30,700 nt of DNA, from assembly GCA_023807065.1 (NCBI GenBank), contig JAJJLU010003799.1, forward strand, positions 1 through 30,700, in the 5' to 3' direction. The stretch is from Isotricha intestinalis. Taxonomy: Eukaryota > Ciliophora > Litostomatea > Vestibuliferida > Isotrichidae. The notes beneath the pieces are model-generated. The model was given only the letters and a program-made list of their open reading frames with translations. It ran no database searches and was not told the DNA's origin. How positions within the stretch are numbered: the stretch's first letter is position 1; each line of letters opens with the position of its first letter. Both the position numbers and the translations under genes were made by a program. Shown piece after piece: positions 1-9,498 of the stretch.

Positions 1-1
1 T

Positions 2-85
2 CAAATTCAAGAAGATGTTTCTATTGCTCAATTATTTGATAAAGCTAAAAATAAAGGAGTTAAACCACAAAATTATCTATTTTGA
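2..85 (+). CDS. 3' end of an unidentified protein gene (truncated by window edge)
   Basis: Reading from base 2 gives 27 codons, starting QIQEDVSIAQLFDKAKNK and closing with NYLF and a TGA stop at 83-85. The other forward frames hit stops earlier, and the composition (Gln, Lys, Asp, acidic start) looks coding. It is the only gene in the window that ends in TGA, which argues that TGA is a stop here rather than a sense codon. The fragment is too short to assign a family. Confidence 0.6.
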   Translation, partial: QIQEDVSIAQLFDKAKNKGVKPQNYLF

Positions 86-350
86 GAATTTTATATTTTT
101 ATATTTTAAAGGATTTAAGTGGTTTTGAATAAAATTATCTTTTCTTTTTTAAATCTAATTTAATGTCTATGAATCATCATTTTATATTTTAAAATAATAT
201 ATTTTTTTAATTTATCTAAATAATTTATATTAAATGTTTATTTTTTAAAAATTGATAAATTTTCTTTTTTGAATAATTAAGATACTTTAAACAATTAAAA
301 TTAAAAAAATATACAAAAACAATAAATTAAAATTTAATTAATATTATAAT

Positions 351-1814
351 TTATTTTGTTTGATATTTATTTAATGTATCAAAAGTAATAAAAATAGAAG
401 GAAACAAGCCTAATTGTTCTAAAGTCGAAATATTTTTTTTATCTTTTTTATTTTCATAAGTAATTAATTTAAAAGGATAAGCCATAACAAAACAATAATC
501 AGAAATATTATTAACTTTTAAAGTAGGAGAAACTTTTCTTAAATTATCATTAGTAAATTTTTTCACAAAATCAAATAAAGTATTTATATCAGAATTTTTT
601 TTGGCATTAACAGTAATAGTTTTATTAATAGTGATTATTTTAATTTGAATTTTACTAATTTCCTTATCATCAATTTTATCTTTTTTATCAAATAAATCAA
701 ATTCATTTTTTTCAATTTCATTTTTTTCTCTTTCAACATTATTAATATTTAATAATTTTTCCATATCTTCTCTAATATTTAAAACTTTACCATTTTTAAT
801 AATTTTTTCAGGGAATAAATTAACAAATTCTTTTCCAGATAAAACTTTTTGTTCTTTAGGATCATTAATACTATTAATTTTATTGTTGTTGTTGTCATAA
901 TTAAATTTACAATGATTTTCTACTTTCATTAAAACTCCATGAGGATATCTTTCTTTTAAAATAAAAGGAGAATAACCATCTAAAATATCTTGTAATATTT
1001 TAGAAGCATTTTCACTTTCATAAGGAAAAAATTGATACCCTTCAATAATTAAACCATTTTTATAAAATGATATTAATAATTCTTTTTTTTGCTTTAATTT
1101 AAATATTTTTCCATCTTCACTTTCAAATTTGGAATTACTACCTTCAGTATCATATATTAAATTATTCATTTCTTCTATTCTTCTTATTATTGTTTTTATA
1201 TCTATTGTTCTTGGTAATTTTAAAGAATCATAATCATCTATATTTGTTCCTTCTTCTATATTCTTTGTTATGTTTTCTCCATTATATATATTTAATTTAT
1301 TTAATTCATATTCTAATGATTTTAATTTTGATTCTAATAATTCTTTTGATTTTGGGTCTATTGCACTTTTTATTATTGTTATTCCATTTTCTTGAAGAAA
1401 TGAATATAATTTATTTATATATTCTGATTGATTATCTATTATTTTATTTAATTTTATACAATTTTCACAATATGGTTCTTCATTGGAATTTTCTATATTT
1501 ATTTGTTCTTTTAAATCTTCTATTTGGTTTTTCAATTTGGATATTTCTAAATCTTTTAATTTTAATTGTTGGTTTGATTCTTTTAATTGTGTTTCTACTA
1601 TATTTAATCTCTTTGTCATTGATAATAATAAATCTTCATCTTTCACTTTTTTTACTGATGATGGATTTTGCTTTGCTTTATTTAATAAGGAATTTATTTG
1701 CTTATTTGATTCTGCTTTTTTATTTAAATTTAATTCTTCTACTATATTACCATATATATCATCTATATTATCTGCATTTGCATCAATTAAACTTTTTAAT
1801 TTTATTTTCTTCAT
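351..1814 (-). CDS. UBXN11: UBXN11-like protein (coiled coil, SEP and UBX domains)
   Basis: A 487-residue adaptor of the p97/VCP-cofactor type. Residues about 60-110 and 155-175 are predicted coiled coil. Residues about 246-299 form a SEP domain, with FYKNGLIIEG, QFFPY, LQDILDGYSPF and LKERYPHGV in the family order. This is followed by GKEFVNLFPEKIIKNGKVL, a stretch that resembles the post-SEP region of UBXN11 (socius). Residues about 386-479 form a C-terminal UBX domain ending STLEQLGLFPSIFITF; the usual FPR loop tip is YPF here. Coiled coil, then SEP, then UBX is the UBXN11 order rather than that of p47/UBXN2, which has an N-terminal UBA. By family knowledge the UBX would contact p97, and UBXN11 is common in ciliated lineages. 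The start is the only ATG before the A/T-rich leader. The stop is TAA. The weak point is the divergent UBX loop. Confidence 0.82.
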   Translation of the reverse strand: MKKIKLKSLIDANADNIDDIYGNIVEELNLNKKAESNKQINSLLNKAKQNPSSVKKVKDEDLLLSMTKRLNIVETQLKESNQQLKLKDLEISKLKNQIEDLKEQINIENSNEEPYCENCIKLNKIIDNQSEYINKLYSFLQENGITIIKSAIDPKSKELLESKLKSLEYELNKLNIYNGENITKNIEEGTNIDDYDSLKLPRTIDIKTIIRRIEEMNNLIYDTEGSNSKFESEDGKIFKLKQKKELLISFYKNGLIIEGYQFFPYESENASKILQDILDGYSPFILKERYPHGVLMKVENHCKFNYDNNNNKINSINDPKEQKVLSGKEFVNLFPEKIIKNGKVLNIREDMEKLLNINNVEREKNEIEKNEFDLFDKKDKIDDKEISKIQIKIITINKTITVNAKKNSDINTLFDFVKKFTNDNLRKVSPTLKVNNISDYCFVMAYPFKLITYENKKDKKNISTLEQLGLFPSIFITFDTLNKYQTK

Positions 1815-1986
1815 TTTTTTATTTTTATTTGAATAATATTTTTTAATTTTTATATAAAATATAATAATAAGGAAGTTAATATTATATAAATTCTTATTTT
1901 ATTATTTATTTTTTTGTTTTGAAAACAATGATTTAAAAGATATATATTTAAAAAATCAGATATAAATGTAAATCCTATATTAAAAA

Positions 1987-3558
1987 CTAAATTTTAATTA
2001 TATTTCTATGATTATTTGATCTATTAATTGGATTCAACCTTCTATTAGGAATTATTTTAGAAGATACATATTCATTACTATTATTAATATTATAATTATA
2101 ATTATATAAAGGTTTCTTATTTCTATAATGAATATATTCATAAGATCTTTTATTATTAATTTTACTTCCATAATTATTTATTTCAAGATTTGGAGAATAA
2201 ATTTTATATAATTCACTTAATCCTAATCCTTCCAACATTTTTTGTTGTTTGATTTTTTTTTGTTGTTGATATTTTCTTTGAGAAATAATGCTACTTTCTT
2301 TATCAATTGGTAAAAGAATATTATGATTACTAGTATTTTTATTTTCATTATTGTTTACATTATTTTTAATAATATTACTACTTACATTAACTCTCCTTTC
2401 TTCACTATGACTTAGTATATTACTATTATTTGTATTAATAATATTAATATTATTATTATTAATTTTTTTATGAGAATCATTACCCATTAATTTAATATTA
2501 TTAGCTTTATTACTTTTATTATTTTCATTTTCCTCTCTTTTACTGATTTCCCTTTTAATATTAGGTAAATTATTATTTGGAAAAGTATTTTTTTTGTTAG
2601 TATTCATTTCTTTTTTATTCTTTCCTTCATCACTAATATAATTAGCACCAGGTAATTTATCAGTTAAAAATAAAATATTTTTGGGAATTCTAATTGTTTT
2701 AAGTAACTCAGCATCATCCATCTTATCATCATAATCACCAATCCCATTTTGAGCTTGAAAATAATCTAATCTCTTTTTAACAATAGGATGTTTTAATATT
2801 TGAGCGCAAGTAGGTCTTTCTTCAGAATTAACTTTAAGTAGCATTTTAATTAATTCACTTAAATCACTGGAATAATTATCACTAATTTTAGGATAATGCC
2901 CTTTAATAACTTTCTTATATAAACCTTCCATACTTTGAGCTCTGAAAGGAGGATGTAAAGTGAGCATTTCATAAGTAACACAACCTAAACTCCAAATATC
3001 ACTTTTACTATCATAAGGATTATCTTTCCAAACTTCAGGACTTGCATAATATGGAGTTCCAGTTTGTGTATAACCTAAACCTTTCTTTGCTACTTTTGAT
3101 ACATTTAAATCACCTATTTTTGCAGAACCATCACTTTCTAAAAATATATTTGCACTTTTTAAATCTCTATGAAGAATTTTCATATCATGAAGAGATTTAA
3201 GTCCACGAACCATTTGAATAAAAATTCTCCATATATCTACTTCTTCAAAGAGACATCCTATTTTTTTAAATTCTGTTATTTTTTGATATAAATCTCCCTT
3301 ATCTGCAAACTCCATTACTAAACATAATGAAGAATCTGAATCTTCAATAAAAGCTTCTTTATATGATATTACAAAAGGACTTTTTACACTTGCTAATATA
3401 CGTACTTCGTTTAAAGCATTTTCTTTCTCTTTTTCTGAAAGATTTTGAAGTTTTACTTTCTTTAATGCGTAAATTTTATTATCTTCTTTTCTACGGACTT
3501 TATATACTATACTATATGCTCCGTCTCCTAGTTTTTTTAAAATTTCGAATCCATCCAT
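1987..3558 (-). CDS. NIMA-related (NEK) serine/threonine kinase
   Basis: A 523-residue protein kinase with an N-terminal catalytic domain (residues about 4-265) and an Asn/Lys-rich tail. Visible kinase landmarks are the glycine loop GDGAYSIV (11-18), the ATP lysine K33, alpha-C glutamate E51, HRDLKSAN (130-137, catalytic D132), the metal-binding motif as DLN (150-152) instead of DFG, the activation segment TGTPYYASPEVW, and SDIWSLGC. The TPYYASPE segment and the DLNVSK variant point to the NEK family, in the branch with Chlamydomonas Fa2-type and many ciliate NEKs, which act at basal bodies and cilia. All catalytic residues are present, so an active kinase is expected. The tail (about 300-523) is low complexity and has no domain I recognise. 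The stop is TAG. Confidence 0.9.
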   Translation of the reverse strand: MDGFEILKKLGDGAYSIVYKVRRKEDNKIYALKKVKLQNLSEKEKENALNEVRILASVKSPFVISYKEAFIEDSDSSLCLVMEFADKGDLYQKITEFKKIGCLFEEVDIWRIFIQMVRGLKSLHDMKILHRDLKSANIFLESDGSAKIGDLNVSKVAKKGLGYTQTGTPYYASPEVWKDNPYDSKSDIWSLGCVTYEMLTLHPPFRAQSMEGLYKKVIKGHYPKISDNYSSDLSELIKMLLKVNSEERPTCAQILKHPIVKKRLDYFQAQNGIGDYDDKMDDAELLKTIRIPKNILFLTDKLPGANYISDEGKNKKEMNTNKKNTFPNNNLPNIKREISKREENENNKSNKANNIKLMGNDSHKKINNNNINIINTNNSNILSHSEERRVNVSSNIIKNNVNNNENKNTSNHNILLPIDKESSIISQRKYQQQKKIKQQKMLEGLGLSELYKIYSPNLEINNYGSKINNKRSYEYIHYRNKKPLYNYNYNINNSNEYVSSKIIPNRRLNPINRSNNHRNIIKI

Positions 3559-3705
3559 TTTTGCTTAAAAAAGTGGTTTTTATTTTATGAATTTTATATT
3601 TTTCTTTTTTTTATTGTTTGATTATGAAAAATAATTAAAAATATTAAAAAAAATAGAATATATATTTTAATATTATTATGTATTTTGAAAATTAAAAATA
3701 AAATT

Positions 3706-5748
3706 TTATCTCCAATCTGTTTTACCAATTCCTCTTTTACCAGAATTATAAAATTTAGGTCTTTTATCTCCAATATGTCTATCAGCTTCATTAACTCTAG
3801 CTTTCCTACTCCAATTTTTCTGAATTTTCTTTTGCATTCTAGCCAAAGTTTTTTTCTTTTGTTCTTCAATTTTAATTTTTTTTTCCTCATCATGATTAAC
3901 TTTTCTTTTCTTTTTAATTTTTTTTCCATCATCTTCAATATCCATATCATTATCATTAATATCATCATTATCAATATCAATATTATTATTAATATTATCA
4001 ATTTCAGCATCATTTTTTAATTTCTTTCTTAATTTATCTTTTTTTTCTCTTCCTTTCTTCAAAGCTAAAAGTCTAATTTCTTTTCCTTTTTCTTTTAAAT
4101 CAGGTCTAACTAAATCCATAAATTTTTCAGTAGCAGTATCACCAATTAATCTTTTAGGAACTTTATTTTTTTTAACTAATTCATGTCTTTCTCTTATTAA
4201 TTTTTGATTTTTCATTACTTTCTCATGGGCTTCTATTAAATCTTCACTTAAACTACTTGTATCTGAATCTTCATTTAAATTATTATTATTTTCATAATTT
4301 TCTTCTTCTTCTTTTTCTAATTTTTCCACTTTAGCTAAAATATCTTTATCTATAAAATCAAATACATTTTTTCCATCCATTATTTCAGGCCAAATATCAT
4401 AATTCCAATTAGGATTTTCTAATTTGAATTCATCTCTTTGTGGGAAATAATAAATTCCAGTTCCACCATTTTTTTCAATTAATTCTTTAATAGGATTGTT
4501 TTTAATTTTTTTTTCTAAAATATGAATATTATCTTCTCTTAAAAACTTTTCTTCACTAATTTCTTCAGGAATCATATTTTTTCTTTCTTCAATAACACTT
4601 TGTGGAATATTAGGTTCTCTTTTTCTATTATCTCTTTTAATTGGTTGAGCTACATAAACTTTATCCATTCCAGTTATATCTTTATTAGCAGTTCCACTTT
4701 TTTTTATAGATCTATATTTCAATAAAATTTCACAAGCATTTGATTTAACATCAGATACTCCATTTCCAGTTTCATTACTCATTTGAATTAAATAAGTATT
4801 ATGTTCTTTAGCAGAATTTTCTAATAATTTCTTATTTTCATCACTTAATTCATTATAAGGTTGAATGTCAGTTTTATTTGCAATGATAACAAGAGGTTTA
4901 TTTTTAAATAAAGGTTTAATACTTTCAAATAATTGTAATTGATCATAAATAGAATGACCACATATTTCACTAATATCAACAAAATATAAAATACAAGCAT
5001 CTAAATGAGCTAAAGCAGTTATACTTTGCATTTCTATTATATTTCTTTCTTCTAAACTTCTATCAAGTAAACCTGGAGTATCAATAACTTGCCATTTAAT
5101 ATTTTTATAATAAGTATGACCAACAAAAAGTGATTTTGTAGTAAATTGATATTCAGCAACTTCACTATCAGCATAAGTAATTTTATTCATAAAAGATGAT
5201 TTACCTACATTTGGAAAACCACATAATAATAATGTTCTTTCCATTGGATCAATTGATGGTAAACGTGATAAATGTTTTCTTACTTCTTCTAAATATTCTA
5301 AACTTGATTTTAATTTTTTTAATGTTGTCATCATTCTACCTAAGGCAGCTACCTTTAATTGTTTACATCTATATAATGAATCACCATATTTTAATAATTT
5401 AACATAATCACTTGATATTTTTTCACATATATTTTTTGCTGTATTTACTGTTCCTAAAGCTAATTTAAAATGATCTTTATCATATAATATATTTATTAAA
5501 TCTGAATAGAAAGGATGTATTTCATCTAATTTAGGAAATCCTTTTAATATTCCTTCTAATTTTTCAGATATTGTTGAATAAGTAAATCGAACTTTTCTCA
5601 TGTAAAATTTACGAATTCTTGTTATTTTATATCCTGGGTGTGTTACTGTTGGAGTTTTTGTTTGAGTTCGAGATAATATTATGTCTATTAAATTTGAAGC
5701 AGGTGGAATTATTGGAATTGATTTAAAATTATATTGAATTGTTGTCAT
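3706..5748 (-). CDS. NOG1: Nucleolar GTP-binding protein NOG1 (GTPBP4), 60S ribosome assembly
   Basis: A 680-residue Obg-related GTPase required for late nucleolar 60S subunit maturation. The NOG1 N-terminal helical region covers residues about 5-165, including KTPTVTHPGYKITRIRKFYM and MERTLLLCGFPNVGKSS. The G domain shows G1 GFPNVGKSS (177-185), a TT in the G2 region (203-204), G3 DTPG (223-226) and G4 NKTD (291-294). The NOGCT segment near 385 contains NIPQSVIEERK. The tail is basic and acidic low complexity and ends RGIGKTDWR, the usual kind of NOG1 C-terminus. Length is close to the fungal and animal proteins (roughly 630-650). The start ATG lies in a conserved N-terminal stretch. This is a single-copy housekeeping gene and so anchors the window as eukaryotic nuclear DNA. 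Confidence 0.95.
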   Translation of the reverse strand: MTTIQYNFKSIPIIPPASNLIDIILSRTQTKTPTVTHPGYKITRIRKFYMRKVRFTYSTISEKLEGILKGFPKLDEIHPFYSDLINILYDKDHFKLALGTVNTAKNICEKISSDYVKLLKYGDSLYRCKQLKVAALGRMMTTLKKLKSSLEYLEEVRKHLSRLPSIDPMERTLLLCGFPNVGKSSFMNKITYADSEVAEYQFTTKSLFVGHTYYKNIKWQVIDTPGLLDRSLEERNIIEMQSITALAHLDACILYFVDISEICGHSIYDQLQLFESIKPLFKNKPLVIIANKTDIQPYNELSDENKKLLENSAKEHNTYLIQMSNETGNGVSDVKSNACEILLKYRSIKKSGTANKDITGMDKVYVAQPIKRDNRKREPNIPQSVIEERKNMIPEEISEEKFLREDNIHILEKKIKNNPIKELIEKNGGTGIYYFPQRDEFKLENPNWNYDIWPEIMDGKNVFDFIDKDILAKVEKLEKEEEENYENNNNLNEDSDTSSLSEDLIEAHEKVMKNQKLIRERHELVKKNKVPKRLIGDTATEKFMDLVRPDLKEKGKEIRLLALKKGREKKDKLRKKLKNDAEIDNINNNIDIDNDDINDNDMDIEDDGKKIKKKRKVNHDEEKKIKIEEQKKKTLARMQKKIQKNWSRKARVNEADRHIGDKRPKFYNSGKRGIGKTDWR

Positions 5749-5936
5749 TTATCAAGAAGATAAATAAATAATTTTATTATTAAATTTCAGGTTTTATAAT
5801 TTTTCAATTTTATTTTAATTATTTTTACAGGTTTTTATTTATTTTTTTTTTGTTTTAATTTATTCATTTTTATTTAAATTAAAAATATTTCTTTTAAATT
5901 TAAGTTTATAATTATTATATATAAATTGTAAATAAA

Positions 5937-6764
5937 TTAAATATTATTATTATTGTTTGAAGGAGTATTATATTTAGTATAAATATAAACAATAATTATT
6001 ATAAAAATAATAATTAATCCTACTCCAATCAAATAATATTTTTTATTTCTTAAAATTGTTTGAGCTTCTAATTTTTGTGATTCATCATTTCCAATTAACA
6101 AATTTTCATTAGAATAAATATTACTATTAGAATGACTTAATAAATTTGAATAAACTTCACTTATTTTTTTTATGTCATTACTTATTAAAACTAGATTTTT
6201 ATTTTTCTCTAATAATTGATTAAATTCTCTTTTTTCCATTCTTAATTTTTCTTTTGAATTTGTTCTTTTTAAATCTTTTGTAAAGTGTGAATTGGAAAAA
6301 AGATTTTTTCTCGTTTCATAACTTTTAGATTTTATTTCATTTTTATTATCTAAACTTTTTATTTTTAATTCAAATTTTTTATTCAATTCATTATATTTAT
6401 TTAATATTATATTTGAATATTTTGATAATGAAATTAATATTTTTTCTCCATTATCAAAATCTATTTTTTCATCTTCTTCTTCTTTATAATTTTTATTTTT
6501 TTCATTTTTATTATTCTCATAATATGAATTTATATGATTTAATCCTTGAGAATATTTTTTCATACTTTTTTCTAAATCTTCATATTTTTCTTTTAATGAT
6601 GAAATTGATTGATTTCTTTTATTTTTAAAATCTAAAGTTTCAATATCTTTATTAATGACATTTATTAAATTTAAAACTTTATCTTTATTTTTAATTAAGT
6701 CTTGATAATCTCCTTCAATTTCTCCTTTTAATAATGGAATTAAATTTGAATCGTTTATTTCCAT
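5937..6764 (-). CDS. Tail-anchored coiled-coil protein, possible Q-SNARE (Sec20-like)
   Basis: A 275-residue protein whose only membrane segment is at the extreme C-terminus (about 243-263, LIGVGLIIIFIIIIVYIY), followed by a short Asn-rich tail. There is no signal peptide, so it should be tail-anchored with the N-terminus in the cytosol. The N-terminal half is helical with heptad-like spacing. The segment before the membrane anchor starts REFNQLLEKNKNLVLISND and runs about 60 residues, about the length and position of a SNARE motif; its opening recalls the Sec20/BNIP1 type. I cannot place a zero-layer Gln with confidence, so the SNARE call is an inference. Other tail-anchored coiled-coil proteins remain possible. 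ATG start, TAA stop. Confidence 0.6.
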   Translation of the reverse strand: MEINDSNLIPLLKGEIEGDYQDLIKNKDKVLNLINVINKDIETLDFKNKRNQSISSLKEKYEDLEKSMKKYSQGLNHINSYYENNKNEKNKNYKEEEDEKIDFDNGEKILISLSKYSNIILNKYNELNKKFELKIKSLDNKNEIKSKSYETRKNLFSNSHFTKDLKRTNSKEKLRMEKREFNQLLEKNKNLVLISNDIKKISEVYSNLLSHSNSNIYSNENLLIGNDESQKLEAQTILRNKKYYLIGVGLIIIFIIIIVYIYTKYNTPSNNNNNI

Positions 6765-6873
6765 TTATTAGATTTTTTTTATTTAAATTTACTGATATTA
6801 ATTATTTAAAAAGTTAAAACAAAATAAGAATAAAAATAAATAAAAGATTTTATTCAATCCTAAAAAAATAAAT

Positions 6874-9315
6874 TTAAAACTCATGAGTTTTAGAATAACG
6901 ATAATCCCATAAATCTTCACTAGTCATTTTCTTTTTAAAATTTTTATAATTAACAGCTTTTTCTTTGATAAATTTACCATTATAAGTTTTAAGAGGTTTA
7001 AAAATTTTAGGAATATAAGAATTATCATCATCATTATTTATAGAAGAAGTAATAGTCATTTGACTTCTTGTAGAATTAATAATATAATTACTATTAGTAA
7101 TTGTATTTGTAAGTGTATTTATATTTGTATATGTATTTAAATTTTCATCTGATGAAATATAAGTATGATGTTTTTTTAATTTTTCTGATAATCCTTTAAA
7201 TTTATTATCATATGTTCTTTTCTTATGAGTTTGATAAAAGAAAATATTTGTTTCTTTTTCATCTAAAATATTACTCATTCTTTTTGTTAGATTTGGATTT
7301 AGAGTTAAAAATAATTTATCTTCTTGTAAAAATTGCTTTTGTAAATTTCTTATCATATTTTTTTCCTTTACAAAACCAAATTTTCCGGGAGAAAAAATTT
7401 CACTTTTTTGAACTTGGACAATATCATTTGTTTTTAATGTGTTTAAATTATTTATTTTTGGAATAAAAGGTAATAAATTTGATTTTTTTTGTTTCAATAT
7501 ATTTATCTTTAAATCTTTTTTAGGACTTACTTTTTTAGTAGACACTTTTTTAATTGAATGATAATGAACATCTAAATTAAATTTTTTTTGATATTCATTA
7601 CTCATTTTTAATTTATTTTTTTCATAATTTTCTTCTCCAAATTCTAATTGCTTTTCACTTTTATTTAATTCTTTTTCAATTTGTAAATGATTTAAATTTA
7701 CAGTTTCTTTTGAATCAATCATTTCCATTTTTGTTTGATTTAAATCAGTTAATCTTTGAATTAAAATATTAAGTTTTTTTTCACAATCTCTTTTTCCAAT
7801 ATAATAACAATTTGCATCTTCTTGAATAATTTCTAATAAATATTTTAATTCTAATTTATAATATTTTATAGTTCTTGAAGTTACTTTTACATTATATAAA
7901 TAATTCAATCCAAAAAAAATACTTTCTAAACCAATACAATCACAATTATTAATACAAAATATTTTAGTTTTTTGAATTCTATTCATTTGATCTTTTAAAC
8001 TGAAAAAATCATTTTTATATGTTAATAAAATATTTTGAACATTAAATTTAGGATCAGTTTCTAATTGAGAAAGATAAGAAATTAAATTATGTATTTCAAA
8101 AACATTTTTATTAATATAAACATCACAAGTTCCTTCTTTAATAAAAAAAACAAATTTAGCAGGTTCATTATCTTTAATAATAAAATCATTTTGATATTTT
8201 TCTTCGTATAAAAAGTGATTAAGAAATTTCTTTTCAAAATGATGCTGATTAACAGTTTGAAAGCAAAAATTAGAAACAAGGAAATTAACTTCTTTCATAG
8301 TTAATCTTTGTTTTTCATTTCTTAAATAAGATTTATAATAATCTAATTCTAAATAACAAAAATCTGTATCATTAACAGTTTTAATTGTTGCATTTCTTGT
8401 TGTTACTTTATCTAAAGCTGTATCGCCAAAAAAAAAATTATTCCCTAATTCTACTATACTTTCATAATAAAATGTTGTTATTTGAAATACTGTTGTTTCA
8501 TTTGTTAAAATTTTATATTTTAGAACTAAATCTTTTTTTATATTTGGTAAATTTTTTAATATGATTCTCTCATTTTTTTCTACATATTCTTTATCTTTTC
8601 TTCTTTCATGATCAAAAAATATTCCAAAATATTCTAATTTAAAACCACATAATTTTAATATTTCTTCTATTGTTCTTGTTTCAGTTTTTTTAATTCCTAT
8701 AGAAAAATAATCTTCAACTAAAATTTTCATAACAATAGAATTTAAAATATCAATATCATTGAAATCAACATCAAAGATTTCTTTATTTTTTTCAATAGTT
8801 TTTTTTAATATATAAATTTCTTTTTGTTTTTTTAAATACAATAAATGTTGAAAATATTGTAATCCACTCATTTCTTCATTTTTTGGAGTTGGTTTTAAAA
8901 CTCCAACTTTACCATCTAAAATCATATAAAAATTATCTGGTTCTTCTCCTATTCTAAATAATATTGTTTCTTTTTCTAAGTGAAAATATTTTAATTGAGC
9001 TGCACATTGAGTAAATATTTGATCTAAAGATTCTTTTTTAAAATTATCTAATTTAAATTTATCTGCTAATTTTGAATGGTCTAAAAAATATTTTATATAT
9101 TGTAAATCTCGCATTGTTCTATCTTTTGGTTCTATTTTTAATGCTTTTATATATAATTGAGGTGGAAGCTCTGTTAATTTTCCTAAGTTATATATTTCTT
9201 TTATTATGTTGTTTAAGTTTTTCTTTAATCTTTGATTTATTGAATTTTTTCTGAATCTACGTGATTTTTTTCTGTTTATTGCTCTTGACTTTGCACTTTT
9301 CGGGTTTTCTGACAT
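6874..9315 (-). CDS. Cyclic-nucleotide-binding-domain protein with two CNB modules
   Basis: An 813-residue protein with no kinase or channel domain visible. The first CNB fold starts near residue 98 (CAAQLKYFHLEKETILFRIG, then EEPDNFYMILDGKVGVLKP, 124-142). It is interrupted by an insertion of about 150 residues and resumes at about 288-325 with a phosphate-binding-cassette-like FFFGDTALDKVTTRNAT. In canonical cassettes this is FGExAL...RxA, so the sugar-contacting Glu is Asp298 here and the Arg is retained (R307). A second, weaker CNB fold follows (about 358-480: FLNHFLYEEKYQNDFIIKD, then VFFIKEGTCDVYI) without a recognisable cassette. The C-terminal 300 residues are basic, helical and low complexity. 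CNB-only scaffolds of this type are common in ciliates and often ciliary or cortical, but its ligand and location cannot be read from sequence. Confidence 0.85.
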   Translation of the reverse strand: MSENPKSAKSRAINRKKSRRFRKNSINQRLKKNLNNIIKEIYNLGKLTELPPQLYIKALKIEPKDRTMRDLQYIKYFLDHSKLADKFKLDNFKKESLDQIFTQCAAQLKYFHLEKETILFRIGEEPDNFYMILDGKVGVLKPTPKNEEMSGLQYFQHLLYLKKQKEIYILKKTIEKNKEIFDVDFNDIDILNSIVMKILVEDYFSIGIKKTETRTIEEILKLCGFKLEYFGIFFDHERRKDKEYVEKNERIILKNLPNIKKDLVLKYKILTNETTVFQITTFYYESIVELGNNFFFGDTALDKVTTRNATIKTVNDTDFCYLELDYYKSYLRNEKQRLTMKEVNFLVSNFCFQTVNQHHFEKKFLNHFLYEEKYQNDFIIKDNEPAKFVFFIKEGTCDVYINKNVFEIHNLISYLSQLETDPKFNVQNILLTYKNDFFSLKDQMNRIQKTKIFCINNCDCIGLESIFFGLNYLYNVKVTSRTIKYYKLELKYLLEIIQEDANCYYIGKRDCEKKLNILIQRLTDLNQTKMEMIDSKETVNLNHLQIEKELNKSEKQLEFGEENYEKNKLKMSNEYQKKFNLDVHYHSIKKVSTKKVSPKKDLKINILKQKKSNLLPFIPKINNLNTLKTNDIVQVQKSEIFSPGKFGFVKEKNMIRNLQKQFLQEDKLFLTLNPNLTKRMSNILDEKETNIFFYQTHKKRTYDNKFKGLSEKLKKHHTYISSDENLNTYTNINTLTNTITNSNYIINSTRSQMTITSSINNDDDNSYIPKIFKPLKTYNGKFIKEKAVNYKNFKKKMTSEDLWDYRYSKTHEF

Positions 9316-9498
9316 ATATTATTTTTTTAATTTTAATTATATTTTTATATTTTTTTAAATAAATCAATTTCACTTTGATTTAATTAAAATATTGCCAATC
9401 CAAAAAATAAAAAAATCAAACAAAAAAAAATTAAAAAAATCACAATTTAAAACCCAAATTTAAATTCTAGAATTATTTAAAACTTCATCAAAAAAAAA

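Noticed and set aside
1190..1846. Long open frames antisense to real genes, such as 1190-1846, 26152-26754 and 3594-4013
   Set aside because: They are Leu/Ile/Phe/Tyr-rich mirror images of Lys/Asn-rich genes in AT-rich DNA, with no domain signal.
3085..3115. Kinase inactivation by DFG-to-DLN change in the NEK
   Set aside because: The metal-binding Asp is kept, and DLN is a known variant of this NEK branch, so activity is still expected.
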